A stretch of 64,000 nucleotides of DNA from Streptomyces sp. SID13726 (lineage in GTDB: Bacteria; Actinomycetota; Actinomycetes; Streptomycetales; Streptomycetaceae), in contig NZ_JAAGLY010000008.1 in assembly GCF_010548375.1 (NCBI RefSeq), positions 330,216 through 394,215 on the forward strand, given 5' to 3'. A program made the translations under genes and the position numbers. Shown here one piece after another: positions 1-8,441 of this stretch. Within the stretch, counting starts at the first letter, position 1, and the number at the start of each line of letters is the position of its first letter. Below the pieces are notes generated by a model that saw only the letters and a program-made list of their open reading frames with translations, made no database searches and was not told the DNA's origin.

Positions 1-2
1 CC

Positions 3-509
3 GAGCAGTGGCGCAACCTCGGCTCGCTGACCGAGCGGCTCGGGCAGCGAGTGAAGGAGGAGTACGGCCTTCAGATCGTCGTCCACCCGCACGCCGACAC
101 CCACATCGACAGCGAGGAGAACGTGGTCCGGTTCCTGGACGCGACGGACTCCTCCCTCGTGTCACTGTGCCTGGACACCGGGCACTACGCGTACTGCGGC
201 GGGGACAGCGTCAAGCTGATCGAGACGTACGGGTCCCGGATCGGGTACCTGCACCTGAAGCAGGTGGACCCGGAGATCCTGGCCGACGTGCGGGCCAAGG
301 GGACGCCGTTCGGGCCCGCCGTGGCCCAGGGCGTGATGTGCGAGCCGCCGTCCGGTGTGCCGGCGCTGGGTCCCGTGCTGGAGGCCGCGCAGAAGCTGGA
401 CGTGGATCTGTTCGCGATCGTCGAGCAGGACATGTATCCGTGCGAGCCGGACAAGCCGTTGCCCATCGCTCAGCGGACTCGGGCGTTCCTGCGGTCCTGC
501 GGGGCGTAG
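3..509 (+). CDS. Sugar phosphate isomerase/epimerase, C-terminal part (start lies before the window)
   Basis: The reading frame is open from the first bases of the window, so only the C-terminal ~168 codons are seen. The protein looks like an AP-endonuclease-2-type TIM barrel of the IolE/inosose dehydratase kind. Visible barrel strands carry the usual metal-site residues: HPHADTH near the start, CLDTGHY in the middle, YLHLKQ, and a late glutamate in AIVEQD. Members use a divalent metal to isomerise or dehydrate sugars or cyclitols in the cytoplasm. The exact substrate cannot be read from this fragment. The reading frame ends at a TAG and a 353-bp gene-free stretch follows, so it is the last gene of its unit. 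Confidence 0.85.
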   Translation, partial: EQWRNLGSLTERLGQRVKEEYGLQIVVHPHADTHIDSEENVVRFLDATDSSLVSLCLDTGHYAYCGGDSVKLIETYGSRIGYLHLKQVDPEILADVRAKGTPFGPAVAQGVMCEPPSGVPALGPVLEAAQKLDVDLFAIVEQDMYPCEPDKPLPIAQRTRAFLRSCGA

Positions 510-862
510 TTTTCCGGCCGCGGGGCAGGTGCCGCGGTCGCGGCGGGCCCCGCGGTCGCCGTTCGCGGCCACGCCGCCCTGTGGTGACGGCGGCGGCCGG
601 GTGATCCCCGGCGGCCCCCTGTCAACGCGCCGCGCCCTCGCGCCCGCGTGCGCCTTTGCGTCACCTCTGTCACAAACTCCCCCTTCGTGTCACGCATGTC
701 GCGCGTACGCGGGTTCCACGTCACACCCGGTGCACAGGCACTGACCGACGGTCACCGCGTGTCGTTGACGGGGCACAGGCTTTGTGATCGCCAGCGCAGC
801 GCCCGGTACCCCCGACGGCCGTTCCCGGCCGGCGCCGCGGTGCGCGCGAGGAGGTGCACCAC
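510..862. other. Intergenic region without a recognisable gene
   Basis: The first 100 bases are extremely GC-rich with several overlapping CCGCGG-type inverted repeats that could stop transcription of the preceding gene. The later part is less GC-rich and contains repeated GTCAC words. The promoter of the small DNA-binding protein gene should lie there, but no convincing -35/-10 pair was found. Confidence 0.4.
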
Positions 863-1063
863 ATGACCGACCGAAGGCTCTGGTCGTACAAGGAGATCGC
901 GGCGCACATCCGTGTGCAGCCGGACACCGTGCGGTCGTACCGCAAGCACGGGCTGCTGCCACCGCCCGACCACGTCGAGGGCGGCAAGCCCTTCTGGTAC
1001 GCGGACACCGTGCGGACCTGGGTCGCGTCCCGGCCGGGCAACCGGGGGCGAAGAGAGGACTGA
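863..1063 (+). CDS. Small MerR-like helix-turn-helix DNA-binding protein
   Basis: A 66-residue protein made almost entirely of one winged-helix/MerR-type DNA-binding domain. The segment WSYKEIAAHI-RVQPDTVRSYRKHGLLPPPD is a helix-turn-helix followed by the wing (GGKPFWYADTVRTWVASRP). The ATG at 863 is chosen because GGAGG at 850-854 sits 8 bases upstream; an upstream in-frame GTG at 854 overlaps that site. Size and layout recall excisionase-like and BldC-like single-domain regulators of actinobacteria, but it is not BldC itself. It presumably binds DNA as a dimer; its target is unknown. No partner gene is adjacent. Confidence 0.75.
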   Translation: MTDRRLWSYKEIAAHIRVQPDTVRSYRKHGLLPPPDHVEGGKPFWYADTVRTWVASRPGNRGRRED

Positions 1064-1132
1064 CGGCCGGTTCGTGTGACGGACCCGGGGGCCCGCGTGG
1101 CATGCGCGGGCCCTCGGAGCCGCAGTCGCCCC

Positions 1133-1429
1133 ATGAGCGACCTCGCCGTCACCGGCCGGGCCACCGGTGAACTCGTCGGCGAGGCCGCCCGGCTGATCGT
1201 CGGGTACGGATGCGAGCGGCTCGGCCCGCACCGGATCGAGTCGGAGGTCCACGGCTTCAACTCCCGGGCCCTGCGGGTCCACGAGAAGGCCGGGTTCGTG
1301 GTCGGAGGGGTGCGGCGGGAGGCCGATCCGCGGGACGGTGTGTGGGTGGACCGGGTGGTGACGGGCCTCCTCGACCGCGACCGGGCCGCGCTCGGCTCCC
1401 CCGGCTCCCTCAGCCCCAGGGCTCGATGA
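1133..1429 (+). pseudogene. GNAT acetyltransferase remnant (C-terminal half only)
   Basis: About 98 codons that match the second half of RimJ/RimL-type GNAT N-acetyltransferases: the helix ending in the acetyl-CoA site (TGRATGELVGEAARLI), then the conserved HGFNSRALRVHEKAGF strand-helix and a C-terminal strand. The first half of the domain, including the substrate-binding part, is missing. Only a weak in-frame GTG exists upstream (1076). The last 20 bases overlap the 3' end of the convergent alcohol dehydrogenase gene. It may be a decayed gene or a fragment left by deletion; a functional short protein is unlikely because the acetyl-CoA fold is incomplete. Confidence 0.6.
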
Positions 1430-2453
1430 CGGTCACCCCCGCTCCGGGGGCCGTGCCCATCGCCGCGAGGGCATCCGGCACCGCGTCCAGCGAGATGGTG
1501 CTGGTCACCAGCTGGTCGGGGCGCAGCACGCCCGCCCGGACCAGCTCCAGCATCGGCGGGTAGGTGTGCGCGGCCATGCCGTGGCTGCCGAGCAGCTCCA
1601 GCTCCAGGGCGATGGCGCGGGCCATCGGGACCGGGGTGGTGCCGTCCGGCGAGGGCAGCAGGCCCACCTGGAGGTGACGGCCGCGCCGGCGCAGGGAGTG
1701 CACCGAGGCCGCGCAGGTCGCCGGGGAGCCGAGGGCGTCCAGGGAGAGGTGGGCGCCGCCGCCGGTCAGGTCGCGGATCGCCGCCGCGGTGTCCTGCGTG
1801 CCGGTCGCGTCCACGCACTCCGCCGCCCCGAACCTCCTCGCCAGTTCCAGGGCTTGGGGCGACACGTCCACGGCCACCACCCGGGCCCCGGCGGCCGCCG
1901 CGATCATCACCGCGGACAGGCCCACTCCGCCGCAGCCGTGCACCGCGACCCACTCCCCCGCGGCGGCCCTGCCCTGCTGGACCACCGCGCGGAACGCCGT
2001 GGCGAACCGGCAGCCCAGGGCCGCGGCCGTGCCGAAGGCCATGTCCTGCGGTACCGCCACCAGGTTCACGTCCGCGTGGTCCAGTGCGACGTACTGGGCG
2101 AACGAGCCCCAGTGGGTGAAGCCGGGCTGGGTCTGCCGCTCGCAGATCTGGTGGTCGCCGGCCTTGCAGGACGGGCAGGTGCCGCAGGCGCAGACGAAGG
2201 GGACGGTCACCCGGTCGCCGGGGTGCCAGTTCCGCACGCCGGGGCCGACTGTCTCGACCGTGCCGGCGAGTTCGTGGCCCGGCACGTGAGGGAGGGCGAT
2301 GTCGGGGTCGTGGCCCTGCCAGCCGTGCCAGTCGCTTCGGCAGAGGCCGGTGGCTTCCACGCGGACGACGACTCCGTGGTCCGCGGGGTGGGGGTCGGGG
2401 ACCTCGTGCACCTCCATCGGTTCGCCGTAGTGCTTGTACAGAACCGCTCGCAT
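1410..2453 (-). CDS. Zinc-dependent alcohol dehydrogenase (medium-chain MDR family)
   Basis: A 347-residue NAD(P)-dependent dehydrogenase that oxidises an alcohol or polyol to the aldehyde or ketone. The catalytic zinc motif (GLCRSDWHG, then GHELAGTVETVGPGV) and the structural zinc cluster (CACGTCPSCKAGDHQIC, four cysteines) are both present. A Rossmann motif (GCGGVGLSAV) follows. Start ATG at 2451-2453 is preceded by an AG-rich ribosome site; the open frame extends 73 codons further upstream but those residues have no family similarity. The gene stands alone, divergent from the PrsW-like protease gene. Substrate cannot be told from sequence. Confidence 0.9.
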   Translation of the reverse strand: MRAVLYKHYGEPMEVHEVPDPHPADHGVVVRVEATGLCRSDWHGWQGHDPDIALPHVPGHELAGTVETVGPGVRNWHPGDRVTVPFVCACGTCPSCKAGDHQICERQTQPGFTHWGSFAQYVALDHADVNLVAVPQDMAFGTAAALGCRFATAFRAVVQQGRAAAGEWVAVHGCGGVGLSAVMIAAAAGARVVAVDVSPQALELARRFGAAECVDATGTQDTAAAIRDLTGGGAHLSLDALGSPATCAASVHSLRRRGRHLQVGLLPSPDGTTPVPMARAIALELELLGSHGMAAHTYPPMLELVRAGVLRPDQLVTSTISLDAVPDALAAMGTAPGAGVTVIEPWG

Positions 2454-2496
2454 CTGCCGTCCCCTCGCCGTTTTCGTGTGCGGGTGCGTCGTGGCC

Positions 2497-2524
2497 GGTC
2501 GCGCGGTTCCCCGCGCCCCTGGGG
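2497..2524. repeat. Dispersed Streptomyces intergenic repeat, copy A
   Basis: The word GGTCGCGCGGTTCCCCGCG followed by CCCCTGGGG lies in the divergent intergenic region between the dehydrogenase and the protease. A near-identical copy occurs at 6858-6884, and a related longer element ending in the same CCCCGCGCCCCT core occurs at 3984-4040. From memory, this short word is very common between genes in Streptomyces genomes; its function is not known to me. Confidence 0.7.
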
Positions 2525-2691
2525 AGTTCCACTTCCCCTTCGCTCCATCCGAACCGTTCATGCCCCTCGCGCACAACCCTCGGCGTCCCGGCGACTCCGT
2601 AGCCCGCCCAGCCCAGTACGGGCGTCCCGGGCCACTCCCGGGGCTTAGGGTTCCGGTAAATCCGCCCTGCACCAGTACGAGGGGATTTGCC

Positions 2692-3642
2692 GTGACCTAC
2701 TCGCCGTCGCCGGGCACACCGCGGGCCCGCATCCCCGGACCGCAGAAGCCGCCGCCGACGTATCCGCAGATCCGCGCGGGACTGTGGCGGCACTGTCTGT
2801 TCGGCGGGCTCGCGCTGTGGATGCTGACCGCGGTCGTGACGTACGCGACGCGGAACACCACGCTGCTGCCGACGCTGATCCTGCTCGGCAGCTTCCTGGT
2901 GCCGGTGACCTTCGTGCTGTGGGCGTTCGAGCGGCACGGCCGTGATCTCGGGGTCAGCGTGATCCTCGGCTGCTTCCTGACCGGCGGCACGCTGGGGGTG
3001 CTGGGCGCGTCGGTGATGGAGTACTACCTGCTGCACCCGTCCCTGTGGATGTTCGTCGGCGTCGGCCTCATCGAGGAGGCCGTGAAGCTCGGCGCGCTGA
3101 TGTTCGTGCTGCGAGGACAGCCACGGCTGCGCGGGACGCGGGCCGGCCTGGTGCTCGGCGCCACGGTCGGCTTCGGGTTCGCCGCCCTGGAGAGCGCCGG
3201 GTACGCCTTCAACGCGGCCGTCACCACGAAGGGCATCGATCTGCGGGCCCTGCTGGAGACGGAGATGCTGCGCGGGGTACTCGCCCCCTTCGGACACGGC
3301 CTGTGGACGGCGATCGTCGGCGGGGTCCTGCTGAGCCGCCGGCTGCCGAGCGGGCGGTTCCGGTTCACCGGCGCGGTCGTCGGAACGTATCTCGGCGTCT
3401 CGTTGCTGCACTCATTGTGGGACTCGACCCATGGGATCGCGCTCTGGCTGGTGGCACGGCTGGACAGCACGCGGCTGGACAAGGGGCTGTTCGCGCAGGG
3501 GTATCTGCCGGACCCCACCGACCAGCAGCAACACCTCTTCACGGTGATCTCCGTGGCGCTGATGGTGTTCGTCTCGTTGATCGGGGTCACGTGGGTGCGG
3601 TCGCTGGCCTGGCGGGACCCTTCTTGGAGAAATACCCCCTAG
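2692..3642 (+). CDS. PrsW family intramembrane metalloprotease
   Basis: A 316-residue polytopic membrane protein. It has the three PrsW sequence blocks: a double glutamate in EEAVK (residues 128-129), a histidine in GHGLW (H202), and a second histidine in LLHSLWD (H240), the presumed zinc ligands inside the membrane. About eight hydrophobic segments follow a proline-rich cytoplasmic N-terminus. In Bacillus, PrsW cleaves an anti-sigma factor; the substrate here is unknown and no sigma/anti-sigma pair is adjacent. GTG at 2692 is chosen because AGGGG at 2680-2684 lies 7 bases upstream. The stop codon is embedded in the copper operator of the next gene. Confidence 0.85.
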   Translation: MTYSPSPGTPRARIPGPQKPPPTYPQIRAGLWRHCLFGGLALWMLTAVVTYATRNTTLLPTLILLGSFLVPVTFVLWAFERHGRDLGVSVILGCFLTGGTLGVLGASVMEYYLLHPSLWMFVGVGLIEEAVKLGALMFVLRGQPRLRGTRAGLVLGATVGFGFAALESAGYAFNAAVTTKGIDLRALLETEMLRGVLAPFGHGLWTAIVGGVLLSRRLPSGRFRFTGAVVGTYLGVSLLHSLWDSTHGIALWLVARLDSTRLDKGLFAQGYLPDPTDQQQHLFTVISVALMVFVSLIGVTWVRSLAWRDPSWRNTP

Positions 3643-3651
3643 GGGTATAGG
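3624..3651 (+). promoter_or_regulatory. Copper-responsive (CsoR-type) operator and promoter of copZ
   Basis: ATACCCCCTAGGGGTAT at 3632-3648 is the near-palindromic C-run/G-run site typical of the copper repressor CsoR in actinobacteria. It lies exactly between a plausible -35 (TTGGAG, 3624-3629) and -10 (TATAGG, 3646-3651) with a 16-bp spacer, so a bound repressor would block RNA polymerase. The site overlaps the TAG stop codon (3640-3642) of the upstream protease gene. No csoR gene is in this window; the repressor would act from elsewhere. Confidence 0.85.
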
Positions 3652-3693
3652 CTGTGCTCCATCAGCCCCACACGCCTCCATGAGGAGAACGAC

Positions 3694-3933
3694 ATGACTG
3701 CCCAGACCGACACCACGGGTTCCGTCACCGCTGTCTACAAGGTGAGCGGGATGAGCTGCGGGCACTGCGAAGGCGCCGTCTCCGGTGAGATCTCCGAGCT
3801 CGACGGGGTCAGCTCGGTGAAGGCGGTCGCTTCCAGCGGCGAGGTGACGGTGGTGTCCTCGGCGCCGCTGGACGAGGAGGCGGTACGCGCCGCTGTGGAC
3901 GAGGCGGGGTTCGAGCTTGTCGGCAAGGCCTGA
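3694..3933 (+). CDS. copZ: Copper chaperone, heavy-metal-associated domain protein
   Basis: A 79-residue single HMA domain. The metal site GMSCGHC has its two cysteines at residues 22 and 25, and the length and ferredoxin-like pattern match CopZ/Atx1 chaperones that carry Cu(I) in the cytoplasm and hand it to the exporter. It lies directly behind the CsoR-type operator, with AGGAG at 3681-3685 as ribosome site. The copper ATPase gene follows 130 bp downstream in the same direction, so both are probably induced by copper together. Confidence 0.9.
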   Translation: MTAQTDTTGSVTAVYKVSGMSCGHCEGAVSGEISELDGVSSVKAVASSGEVTVVSSAPLDEEAVRAAVDEAGFELVGKA

Positions 3934-3983
3934 GAAACGCCTCATGAAGTGCCACAGCAGGTTGTCGGGCGACTGACGGCCCG

Positions 3984-4040
3984 CTGTGGCTCGTCGCGCC
4001 CACGCGGCGGAGCCGCATATCGGCACAGCCCCGCGCCCCT
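3984..4040. repeat. Foldable dispersed repeat between copZ and copA
   Basis: This element begins with CTGTGGCTCGTCGCGCCC, has a central short hairpin (GCGGC-GGA-GCCGC), and ends with CACAGCCCCGCGCCCCT. The outer arms (GCTGTG and CACAGC) also pair, so the element can form a branched or cruciform structure. It shares its end with the repeat at 2497-2524 and 6858-6884. It could lower read-through from copZ into copA. Confidence 0.6.
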
Positions 4041-4063
4041 GATCACCTCGCCGGAGTTTGCAC

Positions 4064-6265
4064 ATGGCCTCCCTCATAGCTTCCGAAGTCGAGCTCGTCA
4101 TCGGCGGGATGACCTGCGCCTCCTGCGCGGCCCGCGTCGAGAAGAAGCTCAATCGGATGGACGGGGTCAGCGCCACCGTCAACTACGCGACCGAGAAGGC
4201 CAGGGTCAGCTACCCCGCCGGGGTCGAGGTCGCCGATCTGATCGCGACCGTCGTGAAGACCGGGTACACGGCCGAGGAACCCGCGCCGCCCGTCGCGGAG
4301 GAGACACCGGCAGATCCCGAGCTGGACTCCCTGCGGCAGCGGCTCCTCGTCTCCGCCCTGCTGGCCGTCCCCGTGGTCCTGCTCTCCATGGTCCCCGCCC
4401 TCCAGTTCGACAACTGGCAGTGGCTCGCGCTCACGCTCGCCTCGCCCGTCGCCGTCTGGGGCGGATGGCCGTTCCACCGGGCCGCCTGGACGAACGCGAG
4501 GCACGCGGCGGCCACCATGGACACCCTCGTCTCCGTCGGGACCCTCGCCGCCTTCGGGTGGTCGCTGTGGGCGCTGTTCTTCGGGGACGCCGGGATGCCG
4601 GGCATGCGCGAGCGGTTCGAGTTCACCGTCGGCGGGATGGACGGCGCCTCCACGATCTACCTCGAAGTGGCCGCCGGGGTCGTCGCCTTCCTCCTGCTCG
4701 GCCGGTACCTGGAAGCCCGCGCCAAGCGCCGGGCGGGGGCCGCGCTCCGGGCGCTCATGGAGCTGGGCGCCAAGGACGTCTCCGTGCTGCGGGACGGGCG
4801 CGAGGTGCGGATTCCGGCCGACCGGCTGGCGGTCGGGGACCGGTTCGTCGTACGGCCCGGGGAGAAGATCGCGACCGACGGCACCGTCGTCGAGGGCGCC
4901 TCCGCGGTGGACGCGTCCCTGCTGACCGGCGAGTCGGTGCCGGTGGACGTCGGCGTCGGGGACACCGTCACCGGGGCGACCGTCAACGCCGGCGGGCGGA
5001 TCGTCGTGGCGGCGACGCGGGTCGGGGCGGACACGCGGCTCGCGCGGATGGCGAAGCTGGTGGAGGACGCGCAGAACGGCAAGGCGGAGGTGCAGCGGCT
5101 GGCCGACCGGGTCTCCGCGGTCTTCGTGCCGGTGGTCATCGCCATCGCCGTGGCCACCTTCGGCGGGTGGCTCGGGGCGACGGGGGACACCGTCGCCGCC
5201 TTCACCGCGGCCGTCGCCGTGCTGATCATCGCGTGCCCGTGCGCGCTGGGGCTGGCCACACCGACCGCGCTCATGGTCGGCACCGGGCGCGGCGCGCAGC
5301 TCGGCATCCTCATCAAGGGGCCCGAGGTCCTGGAGTCCACGCGGCGCGTCGACACCGTCGTCCTGGACAAGACCGGCACGGTCACCACCGGCCGGATGAC
5401 CCTCCAGGAGGTCTACGTCGTTGAGGGCGCCGACGAGAAGCAGGTGCTGCGGCTCGCGGGCGCCCTGGAGCACGCCTCCGAGCACCCCGTCGCGCGCGCC
5501 GTCGCGCTGGGCGCCGAGGAGCGGGTCGGGCCGCTGCCGGAGGCCGAGGAGTTCGCGAACGTCCCCGGGAAGGGCGTACGCGGGCGCGTGGAGGGCCATG
5601 AGGTGGCCGTCGGGCGGTTGTTCGAGGTGCTGCCCGCCGAGCTGGCCCGCGCGAAGCAGGAGGCCGAGCGAGGCGGTCGTACGGCTGTCGCCGTCGGGTG
5701 GGACGGGGTGGCGCGAGGCGTGCTCGCCGTCGCGGACTCGGTCAAGGAGACCAGCGCCGAGGCTGTGCGGTCGCTGCGGGCGCTGGGACTGACGCCGGTG
5801 CTGCTGACCGGGGACAACCGGGCGGTGGCCGAGTCCGTGGCCCGGGCCGTCGGCGTGGCCGAGGTGATCGCCGAGGTGCTGCCCGAGGAGAAGGTCGACG
5901 CCGTACGGCGGCTCCAGCGCGAGGGCCGGGTCGTCGCGATGGTCGGCGACGGCGTGAACGACGCGGCGGCGCTCGCCGCGGCCGATCTGGGGCTCGCGAT
6001 GGGGACCGGGACCGACGCGGCGATCGAGGCGGGCGACCTGACGCTGGTGCGCGGGGATCTGCGGGTGGCCGCGGACGCGATCCGGCTCTCCCGGCGCACG
6101 CTCGCCACGATCCGGGGAAACCTCGTGTGGGCGTTCGGCTACAACGTGGCCGCGCTGCCGCTCGCCGCGGCCGGGTTGCTGAACCCGATGATCGCGGGGG
6201 CCGCGATGGCGTTCTCCTCGGTGTTCGTGGTGACCAACAGCCTGCGGCTACGAACCTTCCGTTGA
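4064..6265 (+). CDS. copA: Copper-exporting P1B-type ATPase
   Basis: A 733-residue heavy-metal P-type ATPase that pumps Cu(I) out across the membrane. One N-terminal HMA domain (GMTCASC, residues 15-21) is followed by the P1B transmembrane helices, the actuator loop (TGES), the intramembrane CPC metal site (residues 391-393), the phosphorylated aspartate in DKTGT (D435), the nucleotide-binding HP motif (SEHP) and the hinge GDGVND (about residue 629). CPC together with a CxxC HMA domain indicates Cu(I)/Ag(I) rather than zinc or cadmium. ATG at 4064 has GGAG at 4053-4056. It is co-oriented with copZ and likely co-regulated. Confidence 0.95.
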   Translation: MASLIASEVELVIGGMTCASCAARVEKKLNRMDGVSATVNYATEKARVSYPAGVEVADLIATVVKTGYTAEEPAPPVAEETPADPELDSLRQRLLVSALLAVPVVLLSMVPALQFDNWQWLALTLASPVAVWGGWPFHRAAWTNARHAAATMDTLVSVGTLAAFGWSLWALFFGDAGMPGMRERFEFTVGGMDGASTIYLEVAAGVVAFLLLGRYLEARAKRRAGAALRALMELGAKDVSVLRDGREVRIPADRLAVGDRFVVRPGEKIATDGTVVEGASAVDASLLTGESVPVDVGVGDTVTGATVNAGGRIVVAATRVGADTRLARMAKLVEDAQNGKAEVQRLADRVSAVFVPVVIAIAVATFGGWLGATGDTVAAFTAAVAVLIIACPCALGLATPTALMVGTGRGAQLGILIKGPEVLESTRRVDTVVLDKTGTVTTGRMTLQEVYVVEGADEKQVLRLAGALEHASEHPVARAVALGAEERVGPLPEAEEFANVPGKGVRGRVEGHEVAVGRLFEVLPAELARAKQEAERGGRTAVAVGWDGVARGVLAVADSVKETSAEAVRSLRALGLTPVLLTGDNRAVAESVARAVGVAEVIAEVLPEEKVDAVRRLQREGRVVAMVGDGVNDAAALAAADLGLAMGTGTDAAIEAGDLTLVRGDLRVAADAIRLSRRTLATIRGNLVWAFGYNVAALPLAAAGLLNPMIAGAAMAFSSVFVVTNSLRLRTFR

Positions 6266-6276
6266 CGATTCGTTTT

Positions 6277-6297
6277 CCGGACCCCTCTGGAGTCCGG
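6277..6297 (+). terminator. Hairpin after copA
   Basis: CCGGAC (6277-6282) pairs with GTCCGG (6292-6297), with further inner pairing across one bulge (CC with GG). It lies 12 bp after the copA stop. No clear U-run follows, so it is a probable but weak terminator. Confidence 0.5.
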
Positions 6298-6379
6298 GGC
6301 CACGCTCACATAAGCTCTTCACAAGACTCGCGCATCGTCCTTACGCTTGGGTCCCGTTCGCTGTATCCGGGCTCTTGCG

Positions 6380-6790
6380 TATCTATCGGACATATGCAAG
6401 AGACGCAGATCACAGTGATGTGAACGTAACCATCGAAGGGGTTCGAAGGTCTAAGTTGGCGATGTCAGGAAGCGTCTTGGGGGGCGCTGACTGGCATCTG
6501 AGGATGTCTTGGGGGACTTCCTCAGAGATGCGTTGCCGGGGCACGCACTTCGGGAAGCTTTGAGCGGCCCTCCCGAGCGTGCGTTGTCCCGGCAGACCGC
6601 ACACAGGAGTAGTACGAGGACTTTTGCTCGTTCTGCTCAACGGCAGTACAAGCAGTACAGAAGAAAGACAGCGATTCAGGCGCTGGTCTCTCAGACGCCC
6701 GGCCGGATCCCGTGGGGGGAATCCGCACCGGGACATGGGAAGGCGCCCTGGACGCCGGCCCGTGGGGGGACCGGCGCCAGGGCGCCTTTC
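6380..6790 (+). ncRNA. Candidate small RNA or long leader upstream of the citrate synthase locus
   Basis: This 650-bp gap (6266-6920) has no convincing gene, and its base composition is clearly less GC-rich than the flanks. It contains several structured elements: an ATCAC-A-GTGAT palindrome (6409-6419), an 8-bp perfect stem TCTGAGGA/TCCTCAGA (6497-6504, 6519-6526) presenting a loop with GGGGG, two CTTGGGGG words, and a long GC-rich hairpin at 6742-6786 followed by TTTC. The only open frame (GTG at 6420, 47 codons) has no ribosome site and unusual codon use. I recall, unverified, that a small RNA was reported beside the citrate synthase gene of S. coelicolor; whether this is its counterpart must be tested. 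Confidence 0.35.
6742..6789. terminator. Long hairpin, probable terminator
   Basis: GGCGCCCTGG-A-CGCCGG (6742 onward) pairs with CCGGCG-CCAGGGCGCC ending at 6786. This gives a stem of about 16 bp with one bulged base and a G-rich loop, followed on the plus strand by TTTC. It would end a plus-strand transcript of the candidate RNA region, and may also act on transcripts leaving the citrate synthase gene on the other strand. Confidence 0.6.
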
Positions 6791-6857
6791 GCTTCGCGGA
6801 TTCAGCCGGGGGTTCGGGGGCTTGCCGGTTGACGGCGAGTGCGGGCCGGTGGGGGCG

Positions 6858-6884
6858 GGTCGCGCAGTTCCCCGCGCCCCTGGG
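6858..6884. repeat. Dispersed Streptomyces intergenic repeat, copy B
   Basis: GGTCGCGCAGTTCCCCGCG followed by CCCCTGGG, 36 bp beyond the 3' end of citrate synthase. It differs from the copy at 2497-2524 by a single base over 27 positions. Confidence 0.7.
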
Positions 6885-6920
6885 TCGGCTCAGTCACCCG
6901 GCACCGAGAAGCCCCCTCCC

Positions 6921-8210
<1,290 letters not shown>

Positions 8211-8441
8211 GTCATCCCTCACCGACGTTGTGCCTCTTCTTCGAGGTTGCCCTGACTGTCTCTACCATCCCCCATTTGGCGCAGGAGAGTGCACTCGGGG
8301 TCGGCCGTTGGGCGTATCGGCGGCACTGAGTGCCGCCAACTAGCTCATCCTGCCCTCCCCCACCCCCTTCCGGAAGGCCTCTGTGACCCACATGACTCAT
8401 TTGATCGATCATTTTTTGTGAAGCCTCACGGTTGACGCGCC

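Noticed and set aside
721..3411. 896-codon minus-strand frame
   Set aside because: It runs in another frame through the dehydrogenase and opposite the protease; arginine/proline-rich composition marks it as a shadow.
6420..6563. 47-codon open frame in the gap before citrate synthase
   Set aside because: No ribosome site, codon use unlike neighbours and no similarity; kept only as part of the RNA candidate.
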